A stretch of DNA of 64,000 nt from Streptomyces noursei. GTDB lineage: Bacteria > Actinomycetota > Actinomycetes > Streptomycetales > Streptomycetaceae. Positions 24,869-32,784 of the stretch are shown piece by piece. Position numbers and translations under genes: made by a program. Under the pieces are notes generated by a model that saw only the letters and a list, made by a program, of their open reading frames with translations, made no database searches and had not been told where the DNA came from. Each line of letters opens with the position of its first letter. The first letter of the stretch is position 1. Location of the stretch: positions 246,704-310,703 of the forward strand of contig NZ_LWBU01000279.1 of assembly GCF_001646665.1 (NCBI RefSeq), in the 5' to 3' direction.

Positions 24869-25600
24869 TCACGCGACGCGTGGTGCGGGGGCGGTGGAGC
24901 CGTTCCGGGCCAGGAAGGTGTGGACGATGCCCGTCTGCCAGCCGGCCACGGGGGCGGCGCGCACGTCCGTGAACCCGGCCCGCGCCAGGCGGTCCGTGAA
25001 AGCGGGGGCGGTGTCGAAGGCGAGGACGCTGCGCCACAGGTGGTGGTACAGGGCGCGGTCGCCGGTGACGGTGCCGGCGGGGATGATCAGGCCCCGGCAG
25101 ACCGCCGTCCACAGGGCGCGGTGCGCGGCGGAGCCGCTCAGGCTGTAGTCGTGGACGGCCAGCCGCCCGCCCGGTCGCAGCAGCCGGCGGACCGAGGCGA
25201 GGACCTGGTCGGGGTCGGTGACGTTGCGGAACAGGTAGGCGGCGAAGACCGCGTCGAACGGGCCCTCGCCCGAGGTCGCGACCTCCTCCGCCGTCAGGTG
25301 CAGGAAGCGCACCCGCTCCGGCCACGGCTTCGCCGTCGCCCGTTCCAGCATCCCCGCCGAGGCGTCCACACCCGTGATGTCCGCGCGCGGAGCGGCCCGC
25401 AGGAGCGCCCGGGTGGAAGCGCCCGTGCCGCAGCCGAGGTCCAGCACCCGCAGTCCCGCCCCATCCCCGGGCAGCCGCAGCCGGCGCGCGGAGCGGAGCA
25501 GGTCGGAACGGTAGCCGGGGTTCAGGCCGGTGAGCAGGTCGTAGGTGTGCGATGCGTGGTCGAAGGCGCGGGCCAGGTCGCGGTCGCGGAGCAGTGTCAT
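24869..25600 (-). CDS. Class I SAM-dependent methyltransferase of the carotenoid/light locus
   Basis: 243 residues. Motif I VLDLGCGTGASTRALL (~51-66), an acidic end GVDASAGMLERA, motif post-I DAVFAAYLFRNVTD and LLRPGGRLAVHDYS resemble UbiE/CrtT-type methyltransferases. In Streptomyces carotenoid clusters such an enzyme accompanies crtEIB and methylates a carotenoid or isoprenoid. Here it is convergent with the polyprenyl synthase and upstream of no other crt gene. The substrate is therefore open. It is on the same strand as litQ, 218 bases downstream of it. Confidence 0.75.
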   Translation of the reverse strand: MTLLRDRDLARAFDHASHTYDLLTGLNPGYRSDLLRSARRLRLPGDGAGLRVLDLGCGTGASTRALLRAAPRADITGVDASAGMLERATAKPWPERVRFLHLTAEEVATSGEGPFDAVFAAYLFRNVTDPDQVLASVRRLLRPGGRLAVHDYSLSGSAAHRALWTAVCRGLIIPAGTVTGDRALYHHLWRSVLAFDTAPAFTDRLARAGFTDVRAAPVAGWQTGIVHTFLARNGSTAPAPRVA

Positions 25601-25818
25601 CAGGGGCTTCTCCCGGTGTGGGGGCGGAGGGCACCGGCCGCGCGGGACGCGGGCCGGCGGGACGCGGCGGGCGGACGTGCGGGCCCGCCGGACGTCACGG
25701 GGGCTTCCGCCCCGTCTTCGGTGCGCGCACCGCCGCCGGATGCGGGTCGCCCCGGACCTGCGGAGCGGTGGTCCGGCCCACCGGCGGCCGGTTCACCCCC
25801 GGCCCGCGGGTCGCCGGT

Positions 25819-27063
25819 TCACCCACCGAGGTCGGCCAGCACCTCGCGGGCGGCCCGCGTGCCGGACGCCAGCGCGCCCTGCACCGAACCGGTCGCCCGG
25901 TGGTCCCCGCAGACGTACCGGCCCGGGGCGAAGCGCGTGGTCCGGCTCAGCGGCCACGGCGGCCGCATCGCGGGCAGGGCGCCCTCGACCGTGCGGACGC
26001 CGACCTGCTGCCAGTCGCCCGTGTCCGTCGCGTACAGCTCGGCCAGCCGCCGCAGTACGGTGCCGCCGCCACCGGGCCGGTCGGGGCCCAGCACGGAGGT
26101 GGAGACCAGCGCCGTGCCGGGCGGCGCGTACGTGCGGGTGACCTCGGTCAGTACGCAGCTGTTCAGCACCCCGCCGGTGTCGTCCACCACCAGCGTCGGC
26201 TCGGCCAGGGGGGTCCTCGGCGCCGCGTGGTAGTAGGTGGTCACCGTGCGGCCGTCCGGGACCGGCAGCCCCGGCAGCAGACGGGCCGCAGCCGTGGCGT
26301 CCGTCGCCACCACGACGGTCGCGGCGGGCAGTTCGCCGCCGTCCGCCAGGAGCACCCCGGAGGGGGTGATCCCGGTGACGGGCGTCTCCAGGCGGAGGAC
26401 GCCGTCGGGCAGGTCCTGCGCCAGTTGCGCCGGTACGGCGCCGATCCCGTCGGCGGGCAGGCAGAGCGTCCCCCTGATCATGCTGCGCCACACCAGGTGG
26501 AAGAAGCGGGCGGAGGTCTCCAGCCGGTCCTCCAGGAACACGCCGGACAGGAAGGGCCGCAGGATCCGGTCGACCGTCACGGACGACACCCCGGCGCGGG
26601 AGAGGGCGGCTGCGGTCGAACCGTCCGGCCGCCCCTTGACGTACCGGGCGGGCAGCAGCGCGTCCCGTGCGGAGAGCGCGGCCAGCGCGGCCAGGTCACG
26701 TGCGGGCAGGACCCGCCCCGGCAGCAGGGAGCCGGCCCAGCGGGGCCGCCTGGTCGGGTCGGCGAGGCGCACCGGGCCGGTCGGGGTGGGGACGACGAGG
26801 CTGGGGGTGAAGGGCCGCAGGCGCAGGCGCCGGAGGTCCAGCCGCCCGCGGACCTGCGGGTAGGAGGTGTTGAACACCTGGAACCCCCGGTCCAGCAGGA
26901 ACCCGTCCCGCCGGTCGGTGCGCATCCGGCCGCCCACGGCGTCGGACGCCTCCAGCAGGGCCACGCGCCGTCCGGCACGGCCGAGGTCCAGGGCGCAGGC
27001 GAGACCGGCGAGTCCCGCGCCGACGACCACGGTGTCCGGCCGGTCGCGGTGGTGAGCGGTCAT
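25819..27063 (-). CDS. litQ: FAD-dependent amine-oxidase-like oxidoreductase, LitQ
   Basis: 414 residues. N-terminal FAD-binding motif VVVGAGLAGLACALDLGRAG, then GGRMRTDRRDGFLLDRGFQVFN as in phytoene-desaturase/amine-oxidase flavoproteins, and a C-terminal GRYVCGDHRATGSVQGAL flavin-contact block. Position directly downstream of the B12-binding MerR gene matches litQ of the S. coelicolor litRQ locus, annotated there as an oxidoreductase. Its reaction is unknown. GGAGGAGGAAC precedes ATG 27063. A 324-base gap separates it from litR. Confidence 0.7.
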   Translation of the reverse strand: MTAHHRDRPDTVVVGAGLAGLACALDLGRAGRRVALLEASDAVGGRMRTDRRDGFLLDRGFQVFNTSYPQVRGRLDLRRLRLRPFTPSLVVPTPTGPVRLADPTRRPRWAGSLLPGRVLPARDLAALAALSARDALLPARYVKGRPDGSTAAALSRAGVSSVTVDRILRPFLSGVFLEDRLETSARFFHLVWRSMIRGTLCLPADGIGAVPAQLAQDLPDGVLRLETPVTGITPSGVLLADGGELPAATVVVATDATAAARLLPGLPVPDGRTVTTYYHAAPRTPLAEPTLVVDDTGGVLNSCVLTEVTRTYAPPGTALVSTSVLGPDRPGGGGTVLRRLAELYATDTGDWQQVGVRTVEGALPAMRPPWPLSRTTRFAPGRYVCGDHRATGSVQGALASGTRAAREVLADLGG

Positions 27064-27387
27064 GTTCCTCCTCCGTCGGCGCGCCCGGCCGCGCGGCGGG
27101 GGGCCGTGGCGTGTGAACGGGGCGGTCGGTCCGCCCGGCGGCCCGACGTACCCCGCCCGGCCCGCCGTAACGCGTACCCCTTGGCGGGCCCGGTGACCGT
27201 GGCTGGGCGCCCGTTCGCCCGTCCGGCGGGTCCGGCCACCGCGCAGGCGCCCGAGTGCCGCGGACCGGTCGCTCCACCGGGGCGGTGCGGTCGGCCGGGC
27301 GGGTCGGTCCCCCGGAGGCCCCTTGCGTCGGTTGCGCCGGCACGCAGGTGGCGGGCCGGGGCAGGGTCCTCCGGGGCCTCGCGGGGA
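27064..27387. other. litR-litQ intergenic stretch
   Basis: 324 bases between same-strand genes. It is very GC-rich, contains no ORF with convincing codon use, and no clear hairpin or operator was seen. An own promoter for litQ is possible but cannot be pointed to. Confidence 0.4.
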
Positions 27388-28407
27388 TCACCCCGGGACG
27401 AGGGATTCCACCGCCGCCACGGCCTCCGCCAGGCCCCGGGGGCGCGGCAGTCCGGGCACGGCGTGTCCGGCCCAGCCGGGGCCGAGCGTCATGACGACGG
27501 CCTTCCTGCGGGCGCCGCGCACCCCCCACTCCATCGCGGCCACGTGCTCGGCCAGTGGCCGGCTTGCGGTGGTGCGGGACTGCGCCCACAGCCCCACCAC
27601 GGCCGGCCCGGTCCTGCGCACCGCGGCGACCAGCGAGTCGACGGGCAGGGCGGCGCCGAACATGCGTACCGGGAGCTGCCGTTCGGCCAGGGCGGCGGCG
27701 AGCACCTCCAGGGGCAGCGTGTGGTTCTCGCCCGGCACGCAGGCGAGCATCGTGGTCGCGCCGGGACGGTCGGCGGCCACCGGCGGGGCGCAGCGCCGCA
27801 GCGCACCCGAGACGTGCCACGAAAGGAAGTGCTCGACCTCGACGTACCGTTCGCCTGAGTTCTCCCACTTGCGGCCCACCGCCTGCAGCGTGGGCATGAG
27901 CACCTCGGTCCAGGCGGCGATCAGGCCGTGTGCCTCGATCGCGGTGGCCAGCAGGTCCTCCAGTGCGGCGGCGTCCAGGCGCAGCGCCGCGCGGGCGATG
28001 CCCTTGCACTCCTGGCGCACGTCCCCCAGCCGGAGGCCGGCGTGGGCACGGCTGCGCCGGGGAGCCGCCGGCAGCCCGGGCGGGGCGGCGATCGGTGGCA
28101 CGGCGACCGGCGGGGCGGCGACCGTGGCCGGTCCGTCCGGGGCCGGCGGCTCCGGCGACTTCACCATGCGCGCGGCCTCGGCGGGCGGCACCCCGGTCGC
28201 CGTGAGGGCGCACATGCGCTCCAGCCGTGCCACGTCCGCGGGGGTCCAGCGGCGGTGCGTGCCACCGGTGTGCGCGTCGGGGCCCAGTCCGTAACGGCGG
28301 TCCCACGTACGGACCGTGGTCGGCGCGACGCCGAGCCGTCTGGCCACCTCGCCGGTGGTCAGTCCGCCGCCGCCCCGCCCGTCCTCGTCGTTCCTGTCCG
28401 CTGTCAC
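27388..28407 (-). CDS. litR: LitR: MerR-type regulator with cobalamin-binding photosensory domain
   Basis: 339 residues. MerR helix-turn-helix ~15-80 (TTGEVARRLGVAPTTVRTWDRR), a Pro/Ala linker ~95-130, the four-helix B12 cap ~135-220 (AAWTEVLMPTLQAVGRKW, EVEHFLSWHVSGALRR) and a Rossmann B12-binding domain ~225-339 with PGENHTLPLEVL, whose His is the candidate lower cobalt ligand. Known family: CarH/LitR tetramers with adenosylcobalamin bind DNA in the dark and fall apart in light. GTG 28407 has TACACT seven bases upstream and no ribosome site, so the mRNA may be leaderless. Divergent from litS across a 16-bp inverted repeat. Confidence 0.85.
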   Translation of the reverse strand: MTADRNDEDGRGGGGLTTGEVARRLGVAPTTVRTWDRRYGLGPDAHTGGTHRRWTPADVARLERMCALTATGVPPAEAARMVKSPEPPAPDGPATVAAPPVAVPPIAAPPGLPAAPRRSRAHAGLRLGDVRQECKGIARAALRLDAAALEDLLATAIEAHGLIAAWTEVLMPTLQAVGRKWENSGERYVEVEHFLSWHVSGALRRCAPPVAADRPGATTMLACVPGENHTLPLEVLAAALAERQLPVRMFGAALPVDSLVAAVRRTGPAVVGLWAQSRTTASRPLAEHVAAMEWGVRGARRKAVVMTLGPGWAGHAVPGLPRPRGLAEAVAAVESLVPG

Positions 28408-28414
28408 GCCTCGC

Positions 28415-28469
28415 AGTGTACGACGCACAAACGACGCATGTTGTGTGCGTCGTTTGTGCGTCCAAGACT
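28415..28469. promoter_or_regulatory. litR/litS divergent promoters with a 16-bp inverted-repeat operator
   Basis: ACGCACAAACGACGCA at 28423-28438 is repeated in perfect inverse at 28446-28461, spacer seven bases. For litR (minus) the -10 is TACACT (28415-28420) and arm 1 fills its spacer region. For litS (plus) TTGTGT (28441-28446), 17 bases, then AAGACT (28464-28469) is a plausible promoter with arm 2 in its spacer. Each promoter thus carries one arm. This is the expected layout for LitR repressing both genes. Confidence 0.65.
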
Positions 28470-28514
28470 GGAACCACGGCGTCGGCACCGACGCACGGCA
28501 GGAGGAACCAGGCC

Positions 28515-29138
28515 ATGACCACCCACACGCGAAGCACCCCCTCCCTCGCGCCGACCGCGGGCGCCCCACCACCGGCGGGGACGCCCGGGACGCGGTACGA
28601 GGACGAGCTCGGCCGCGGTCTCCGGGCGGCCGACGAGGACGCCTTCGCGGCGATCTACCGTCGCTGGGGCCCGCTGGTCCACACCATGGCGACCCGCTCC
28701 CTCGGGGACGCCGACGAGGCCGAGGACGTGACCCAGCAGGTGTTCATCGGCGCATGGCGGGGCCGCGCGGGCTTCCGCCCGGAGCGGGGTCCGCTCGGCG
28801 CCTGGCTCGTGGGGATCACCCGGCGCAAGATCGTCGACGCGCTGGCGGCCCGGACCAGGCGCCTGGAACTGGTCGACTCGGCCACCCGCGGGGCGCGGCC
28901 GGTCCCGCCCGGCGGCGCGGCGGACGAGGTCCTGGACCGGGTACTGCTGGTGCACGAACTGTCGCGGCTGCCGAGCGACCAGCGCGACGTCCTGTGCCTG
29001 GCCTTCTACGAGGACCTGACCCAGGCGCAGATCGCGGAGCGGACCGGTATGCCCCTCGGCACCGTGAAGAGCCACGCCCGCCGGGGCCTGCACCGGCTGC
29101 GCCGCGGCATGGAGCAGGGCCGGACCGCAACCGCCTAG
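28515..29138 (+). CDS. litS: LitS: ECF sigma factor for light-induced transcription
   Basis: 207 residues: disordered N-terminus (1-30), sigma-2 (~35-105; YRRWGPLVHTMATRSLGDADEAEDVTQQ split around the 2.1-2.2 boundary) and sigma-4 (~140-200; LPSDQRDVLCLAFYEDLTQ, then GTVKSHARRGLHRLR helix-turn-helix). Divergent pairing with litR identifies it as LitS, needed for light-induced carotenogenesis in S. coelicolor. AGGAGG lies nine bases before ATG 28515. A zinc-finger membrane protein at 30790 may be its anti-sigma factor. Confidence 0.85.
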   Translation: MTTHTRSTPSLAPTAGAPPPAGTPGTRYEDELGRGLRAADEDAFAAIYRRWGPLVHTMATRSLGDADEAEDVTQQVFIGAWRGRAGFRPERGPLGAWLVGITRRKIVDALAARTRRLELVDSATRGARPVPPGGAADEVLDRVLLVHELSRLPSDQRDVLCLAFYEDLTQAQIAERTGMPLGTVKSHARRGLHRLRRGMEQGRTATA

Positions 29139-29285
29139 CGCGCCCGGTCCGGGACCGCGGCGCCGGCGCCCGGTGGACGCGAGGCGGACGCACGGCGAAA
29201 CAAATCGGCGCATTTCGCATCCGCGGGAGCGCCCCCACCCGAAACACCAGCGACTCCCCGCCAACCGGGGAGGTTCCCCGAAGGG

Positions 29286-30134
29286 ATGATCCTGATGACC
29301 TCTCGGACCCCCCATGCCATCGCCGCCGCGGCCGGCGCCTGCGCCCTCGCGCTGGGTGTCGCCGCTCCCGTCGCCGCGGCCCCTTCCGCCGACGCCGAGG
29401 ACAAGGCCATGGTGTCCGTCTTCCACGGCGTACCCGGCCTGACCGTCGACGTCTACGCCAACGGGAACGAACTGCTCGGCGACTTCAAGCCGGGCACGGT
29501 GACGAACCCGCAGGCTCTCGACGCCGGCACCTACGACATCAAGATATTCCCGGCGGGCCAGGGGCCCGACGGCACCCCGGCCATCCAGAAGGAGATCAAG
29601 GTACCCGCCGGAGCCAACGCCACGATCGCCGCCCACCTGTCGGCGGACGGAAAGCCTCAGCTCACGGCATTCGTGAACGACGTGGCGAAGCTCGACGCCG
29701 GCAAGTCTCGTCTGACGGTGCGACACGTCGCCGCGGCCCCGGCCGTCGACGTCCGCGCGGGCGGGCAGCCGGTGTTCACCGGACTGCAGAACCCGAACCA
29801 GGACACCGCCGTGGTCGACGCCGGCACGGTCAAGGCCGACGTGGTGCTCGCCGGTACGAACACCGTGGCCATCGGCCCGGCCGATCTGGACCTGAAGGAG
29901 GGCACCAGCAACGTCGTGTACGCCTGGGGCAGCGCCGAGGACAAGAACCTGGCCCTGAAGACCCAGACGTTCAGCGGCATGGAATCGACGCCGAGCGCGG
30001 TCGGGGCGGGCGGCAGCGGTGCCGCGGCCGCCACGAACTCGTCCGGGCAGTGGCTCGCCTGGGCCGCGGCCGTCGGTGCCGTGACGGTGACCGGCGTCCT
30101 GGTGACCCGCCGGGTCGCGGGCCGGCGTGTCTGA
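29286..30134 (+). CDS. DUF4397 secreted surface protein with C-terminal membrane anchor
   Basis: 282 residues. Signal peptide (1-36, cleavage near AAPVAAAPSA), then a DUF4397 immunoglobulin-like region (~42-245; VFHGVPGLTVDVYANG, LTVRHVAAAPAVDVRAG as two related halves) and a Ser/Gly linker before a C-terminal transmembrane helix and RRVAGRRV tail. That end resembles a sortase sorting signal without a recognisable LPXTG-like motif. It overlaps the class F sortase gene by eight bases, so the sortase may act on it. ATG 29286 is used; ATG 29295 is also possible. It lies 147 bases downstream of litS. Confidence 0.8.
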   Translation: MILMTSRTPHAIAAAAGACALALGVAAPVAAAPSADAEDKAMVSVFHGVPGLTVDVYANGNELLGDFKPGTVTNPQALDAGTYDIKIFPAGQGPDGTPAIQKEIKVPAGANATIAAHLSADGKPQLTAFVNDVAKLDAGKSRLTVRHVAAAPAVDVRAGGQPVFTGLQNPNQDTAVVDAGTVKADVVLAGTNTVAIGPADLDLKEGTSNVVYAWGSAEDKNLALKTQTFSGMESTPSAVGAGGSGAAAATNSSGQWLAWAAAVGAVTVTGVLVTRRVAGRRV

Positions 30135-30759
30135 CACCGTTCGACGCCTCACGGGTCCGGTGGTCGCGGTCGCCGCACTGGCAGCCTTCCTCGCCGTGCG
30201 GCCCGCGCCGCCGGACCCGGCCCCGGCCGACTTCGGTACGGCCGCCCCGGCCGCCCCCGCCTCACCATCCCGTACGACCGGGACGCCGAGCGGCGCCCCA
30301 CCGCGCTCCGACCCGCCGCCCAGCCGGGTGCTCGTGCCGGACATCGGCCTGGACGCTCCCGTCCGGCCGGTGGGCGTGACCGGAAGCGGCGAAGTGGCCG
30401 TCCCCGCCGACCCGGACGTCGCCGGGTGGTACCGCTTCGGTCCCGCGCCCGGCAGCGACCGCGGGTCGGCCGTGCTCGTCGGGCACGTGGACGACGACAC
30501 CGGAGCGCTCGGCGAGTTCGCCGCCCTGTACGAGGTACGCCCCGGGGACCGGGTGGAGGTACGGCGCACCGGGTCCCGGCCCGCCGACTACCGGGTCGTC
30601 TCCCGGGTGACGGTGCCGAAGGACGACCTTCCGGCCTCGGTGTTCCGGCGTACGGACGCCCCGGTCCTCACCCTCGTCACCTGCGCGCCCCCGTTCGACC
30701 CGGAGCGGGGCGGTTACCTGTCCAACCTCGTCGTCACGGCGGAGCCCCTGCGCGACTGA
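30127..30759 (+). CDS. Class F sortase
   Basis: 210 residues. N-terminal membrane anchor (GPVVAVAALAAFLAV), a Pro-rich linker (~30-65) and the sortase beta-barrel. Catalytic residues are visible: His in VLVGHVDD, Cys in LTLVTCAPPFD, and Arg in the ERGGYLSNLVV stretch. Class F sortases of actinomycetes are membrane-bound transpeptidases with few proven substrates. Start GTG 30127 lies inside the DUF4397 gene, so the two are translationally coupled. Confidence 0.9.
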   Translation: MSDTVRRLTGPVVAVAALAAFLAVRPAPPDPAPADFGTAAPAAPASPSRTTGTPSGAPPRSDPPPSRVLVPDIGLDAPVRPVGVTGSGEVAVPADPDVAGWYRFGPAPGSDRGSAVLVGHVDDDTGALGEFAALYEVRPGDRVEVRRTGSRPADYRVVSRVTVPKDDLPASVFRRTDAPVLTLVTCAPPFDPERGGYLSNLVVTAEPLRD

Positions 30760-30789
30760 GGCACGGTTCTCGGGAGAGTGGAGCGTCCG

Positions 30790-31287
30790 GTGGCACACGT
30801 CGAGCCCGCGCATCTGGTGGAACTGGCCCTGGGCAACGCCTCGGACGGGGACTCCGCCGCCCTGCGGCACGTCGCCGTCTGCGCCCGCTGCCGGGACGAA
30901 CTGGCCTGGATGAGGCGGGTGGTGACGGCGGCGCGGCAGCTCGACGCGTCCGACCTGCCGGTCGTCCCCCCGGAGCACGTATGGGAGCGGCTGTCGCGGG
31001 AGCTGTCGGCGGCCGACCGGCCCGCCCGCCCGCGCCCACCCGACCCGCGCTCCACCGACCCCCACTCCCCCGGTCCCCGCGTCCCCGGTCACCGCGCCGG
31101 TACGGGCCGCGCCCGGGCCACGTGCCGCACGTCCGCGCGACCGGGGTGGCCCGGGCCGCTCCGGCGGCCGGGACCGGCCGCCGTCGCCACGGCCGCCGCC
31201 GTCGTCGTCGCCGTGGCCGTCGTCCTCACCGTCGTCCGGCGGTACGCCCGCCGGCGCGCCCGGGTACGGCCGCGGCAGGGCGGCTGA
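30790..31287 (+). CDS. Zinc-finger (ZAS/zf-HC2) membrane protein, probable anti-sigma factor
   Basis: 165 residues. N-terminal HLVELALGN helix followed by LRHVAVCARCRDEL, the H-x3-C-x2-C zinc motif of ECF anti-sigma factors. A Pro-rich region then leads to one transmembrane helix (AAVATAAAVVVAVAVVLTVV) and a very basic tail. GGAG lies six bases before GTG 30790; GTG 30778 adds four residues. It is the only anti-sigma candidate near LitS and follows the sortase by 30 bases. That LitS is its partner is inferred. Confidence 0.7.
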   Translation: MAHVEPAHLVELALGNASDGDSAALRHVAVCARCRDELAWMRRVVTAARQLDASDLPVVPPEHVWERLSRELSAADRPARPRPPDPRSTDPHSPGPRVPGHRAGTGRARATCRTSARPGWPGPLRRPGPAAVATAAAVVVAVAVVLTVVRRYARRRARVRPRQGG

Positions 31288-31339
31288 CGCGAGCACGTGA
31301 GGCCGCGGCGGGCGACCGGCCCCCGGTTCGCGGGCCCGC

Positions 31340-31918
31340 TCAGGGCTGGTTGCGGGCCTGGTCGGCCGCCTGTTCCGCGGCCTGCGTCTCCGTGGTGGCG
31401 CCGCGGGTGCTGAGCCGCCCGCCGGTGGACTCCAGGTGGGCGCGGACGAACCACTGGAACAGCTCCAGGCCCCGCAGTTGCTCGATGAGCATGTCCTGGG
31501 TGACGGGGTCCGCGGTCTCCGTCTCCCGCATCGCCTCGCGGTGGTCCTTGATGATGGACGTGTACACGAGGTCCAGGGCACCGAGGTGTTCGATCGCCTC
31601 GGCGCGGCCGATCGAGTAGTCGTCCCACGTCCGCCGCTCCACGAGTGCGCCGGGCGTGCCGTTGGGCTCGCCGCCGAGGGTGGAGATCCGCTCGGCGAGG
31701 TCGTCGGTCATGTCGCGGACCTGGTCGACCTGGGGGTCGATCATCTCGTGGACGGCGATGAAGTGCGGTCCGACGACGTTCCAGTGGATGTGCTTGAGGG
31801 TGAGGTGGAGGTCGTTGAGGGAGTGGAGGCGCATCTGCAGCAGCTCGATGATCCGTCGGCTGTCCGGGGGGTCCATCCCCGGCACGGTGTAGGAGATGTC
31901 CGACTGCTGTGACGACAT
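31340..31918 (-). CDS. dps: Dps-family ferritin-like DNA/iron-protection protein
   Basis: 192 residues. The four-helix ferroxidase core is complete: LKHIHWNVVGPHFIAVHEMIDPQVDQV carries the His and Asp/Glu ligands in two stretches (~44-70). An unstructured N-terminus (1-20) and a C-terminal Gln/Ala-rich tail are typical of Streptomyces Dps proteins. Likely role: dodecameric iron oxidation with peroxide and nucleoid protection in the cytoplasm. GAGGAG precedes ATG 31918. It is convergent with the anti-sigma gene and divergent from the small DUF6480 gene. Confidence 0.9.
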   Translation of the reverse strand: MSSQQSDISYTVPGMDPPDSRRIIELLQMRLHSLNDLHLTLKHIHWNVVGPHFIAVHEMIDPQVDQVRDMTDDLAERISTLGGEPNGTPGALVERRTWDDYSIGRAEAIEHLGALDLVYTSIIKDHREAMRETETADPVTQDMLIEQLRGLELFQWFVRAHLESTGGRLSTRGATTETQAAEQAADQARNQP

Positions 31919-32081
31919 GGGGGCTCCTCGCCTGGTCAGATGGTGAGGAATCCAGACAAGCAGTTCCCCCGGGCGTCCCGGCGCCGAGCCGCGCCCCGCC
32001 GCGCCCGTCTCACCGGCCTGGAGCACAGCCGCCCGCCGGTCCGCGGATGCGCGGACGGAAGTCCTGCACGAATCTGGAGAC

Positions 32082-32261
32082 ATGACAGACCCACTCGTGC
32101 CTCCCGGGGAGACTCCGCCGGTTGAGGGCTCAACGTCCGAGGCCCACGAGGAACGCGCGGACGGCGGTATGTGGGAGCACCCGGCCGTCTGGGTGTGGCT
32201 CATCCTCTTCGGCGCCGTCGTCGTGGCGGGCTTCTTCCTCGCCCGCGTCCTCTTCCTGTGA
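32082..32261 (+). CDS. DUF6480-like single-pass membrane peptide
   Basis: 59 residues: an acidic, Pro-rich N-terminus (VPPGETPPVEGSTSEAHEE) and one C-terminal helix (VWLILFGAVVVAGFFLARVL). The PGETPPVE motif followed by a single helix matches DUF6480 as I recall it. GGAG is close to ATG 32082. It is 58 bases upstream of the TUDOR-like gene on the same strand. Function unknown; the stress-gene neighbourhood (Dps) is suggestive only. Confidence 0.65.
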   Translation: MTDPLVPPGETPPVEGSTSEAHEERADGGMWEHPAVWVWLILFGAVVVAGFFLARVLFL

Positions 32262-32319
32262 GCCGCCGTGCGGGCCACCGCCCGCCCCCCGTACCGCACC
32301 ACCGACCAAGGAGCAGAGC

Positions 32320-32547
32320 ATGGCCAAGGACGATCTCGGCAAGGGTGACAAGGTGTCGTGGAAGAGCCACGGCAAGAACGTGACCGGGAAGGTCAAAAAG
32401 AAGATCACGGGCCGGACCGAGGCCGCGGGCCGGACCGTCGACGCGTCGAAGGACGAGCCGCAGTACGAGGTGGAGAGCGACAAGTCGGGACGCTCGGCCG
32501 TGCACAAGCCGTCCGCCCTGCGCAGGAAGGGCAAGGGCACGTCCTGA
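32320..32547 (+). CDS. DUF2945 (hypervirulence-associated TUDOR-domain) protein
   Basis: 75 residues. KGDKVSWKSHGKNVTGKVKKKI, an SH3-like opening, then QYEVESDKSGRSAVHKPSALRRK match the DUF2945/HVA1 TUDOR-like family of small soluble proteins. No enzyme function is known. ATG 32320 follows AAGGAGC by six bases. It is a stand-alone small gene, probably cotranscribed with the DUF6480 peptide. Confidence 0.8.
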   Translation: MAKDDLGKGDKVSWKSHGKNVTGKVKKKITGRTEAAGRTVDASKDEPQYEVESDKSGRSAVHKPSALRRKGKGTS

Positions 32548-32784
32548 CGGGCCGGAGCGGGGCGCGGAACCCGGCGGCCGTCCCGTCGCCGGCCCGGTGT
32601 CCTGTCTCGTCGCCGGCCCGGTGTCCCGTCTGCGTCGACGGCCCGGTCACCGGCGCCGGCCGGACCGGAGCCGTGATTCCGCACCGCGGCCCGAGCACAC
32701 GTCAGTACGGTGGTGGCGCGTCACCGTTCGGCCCGGCCCGCCGGAGGCCGGGGCCCACCAGGCCACCTCCCCCAGGAGTCACCG

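Noticed and set aside
21384..25634. 1416-residue minus-strand open frame across the MMPL and synthase genes
   Set aside because: Product is Arg/Gly/His-rich with no domain; it is the antisense shadow of high-GC genes.
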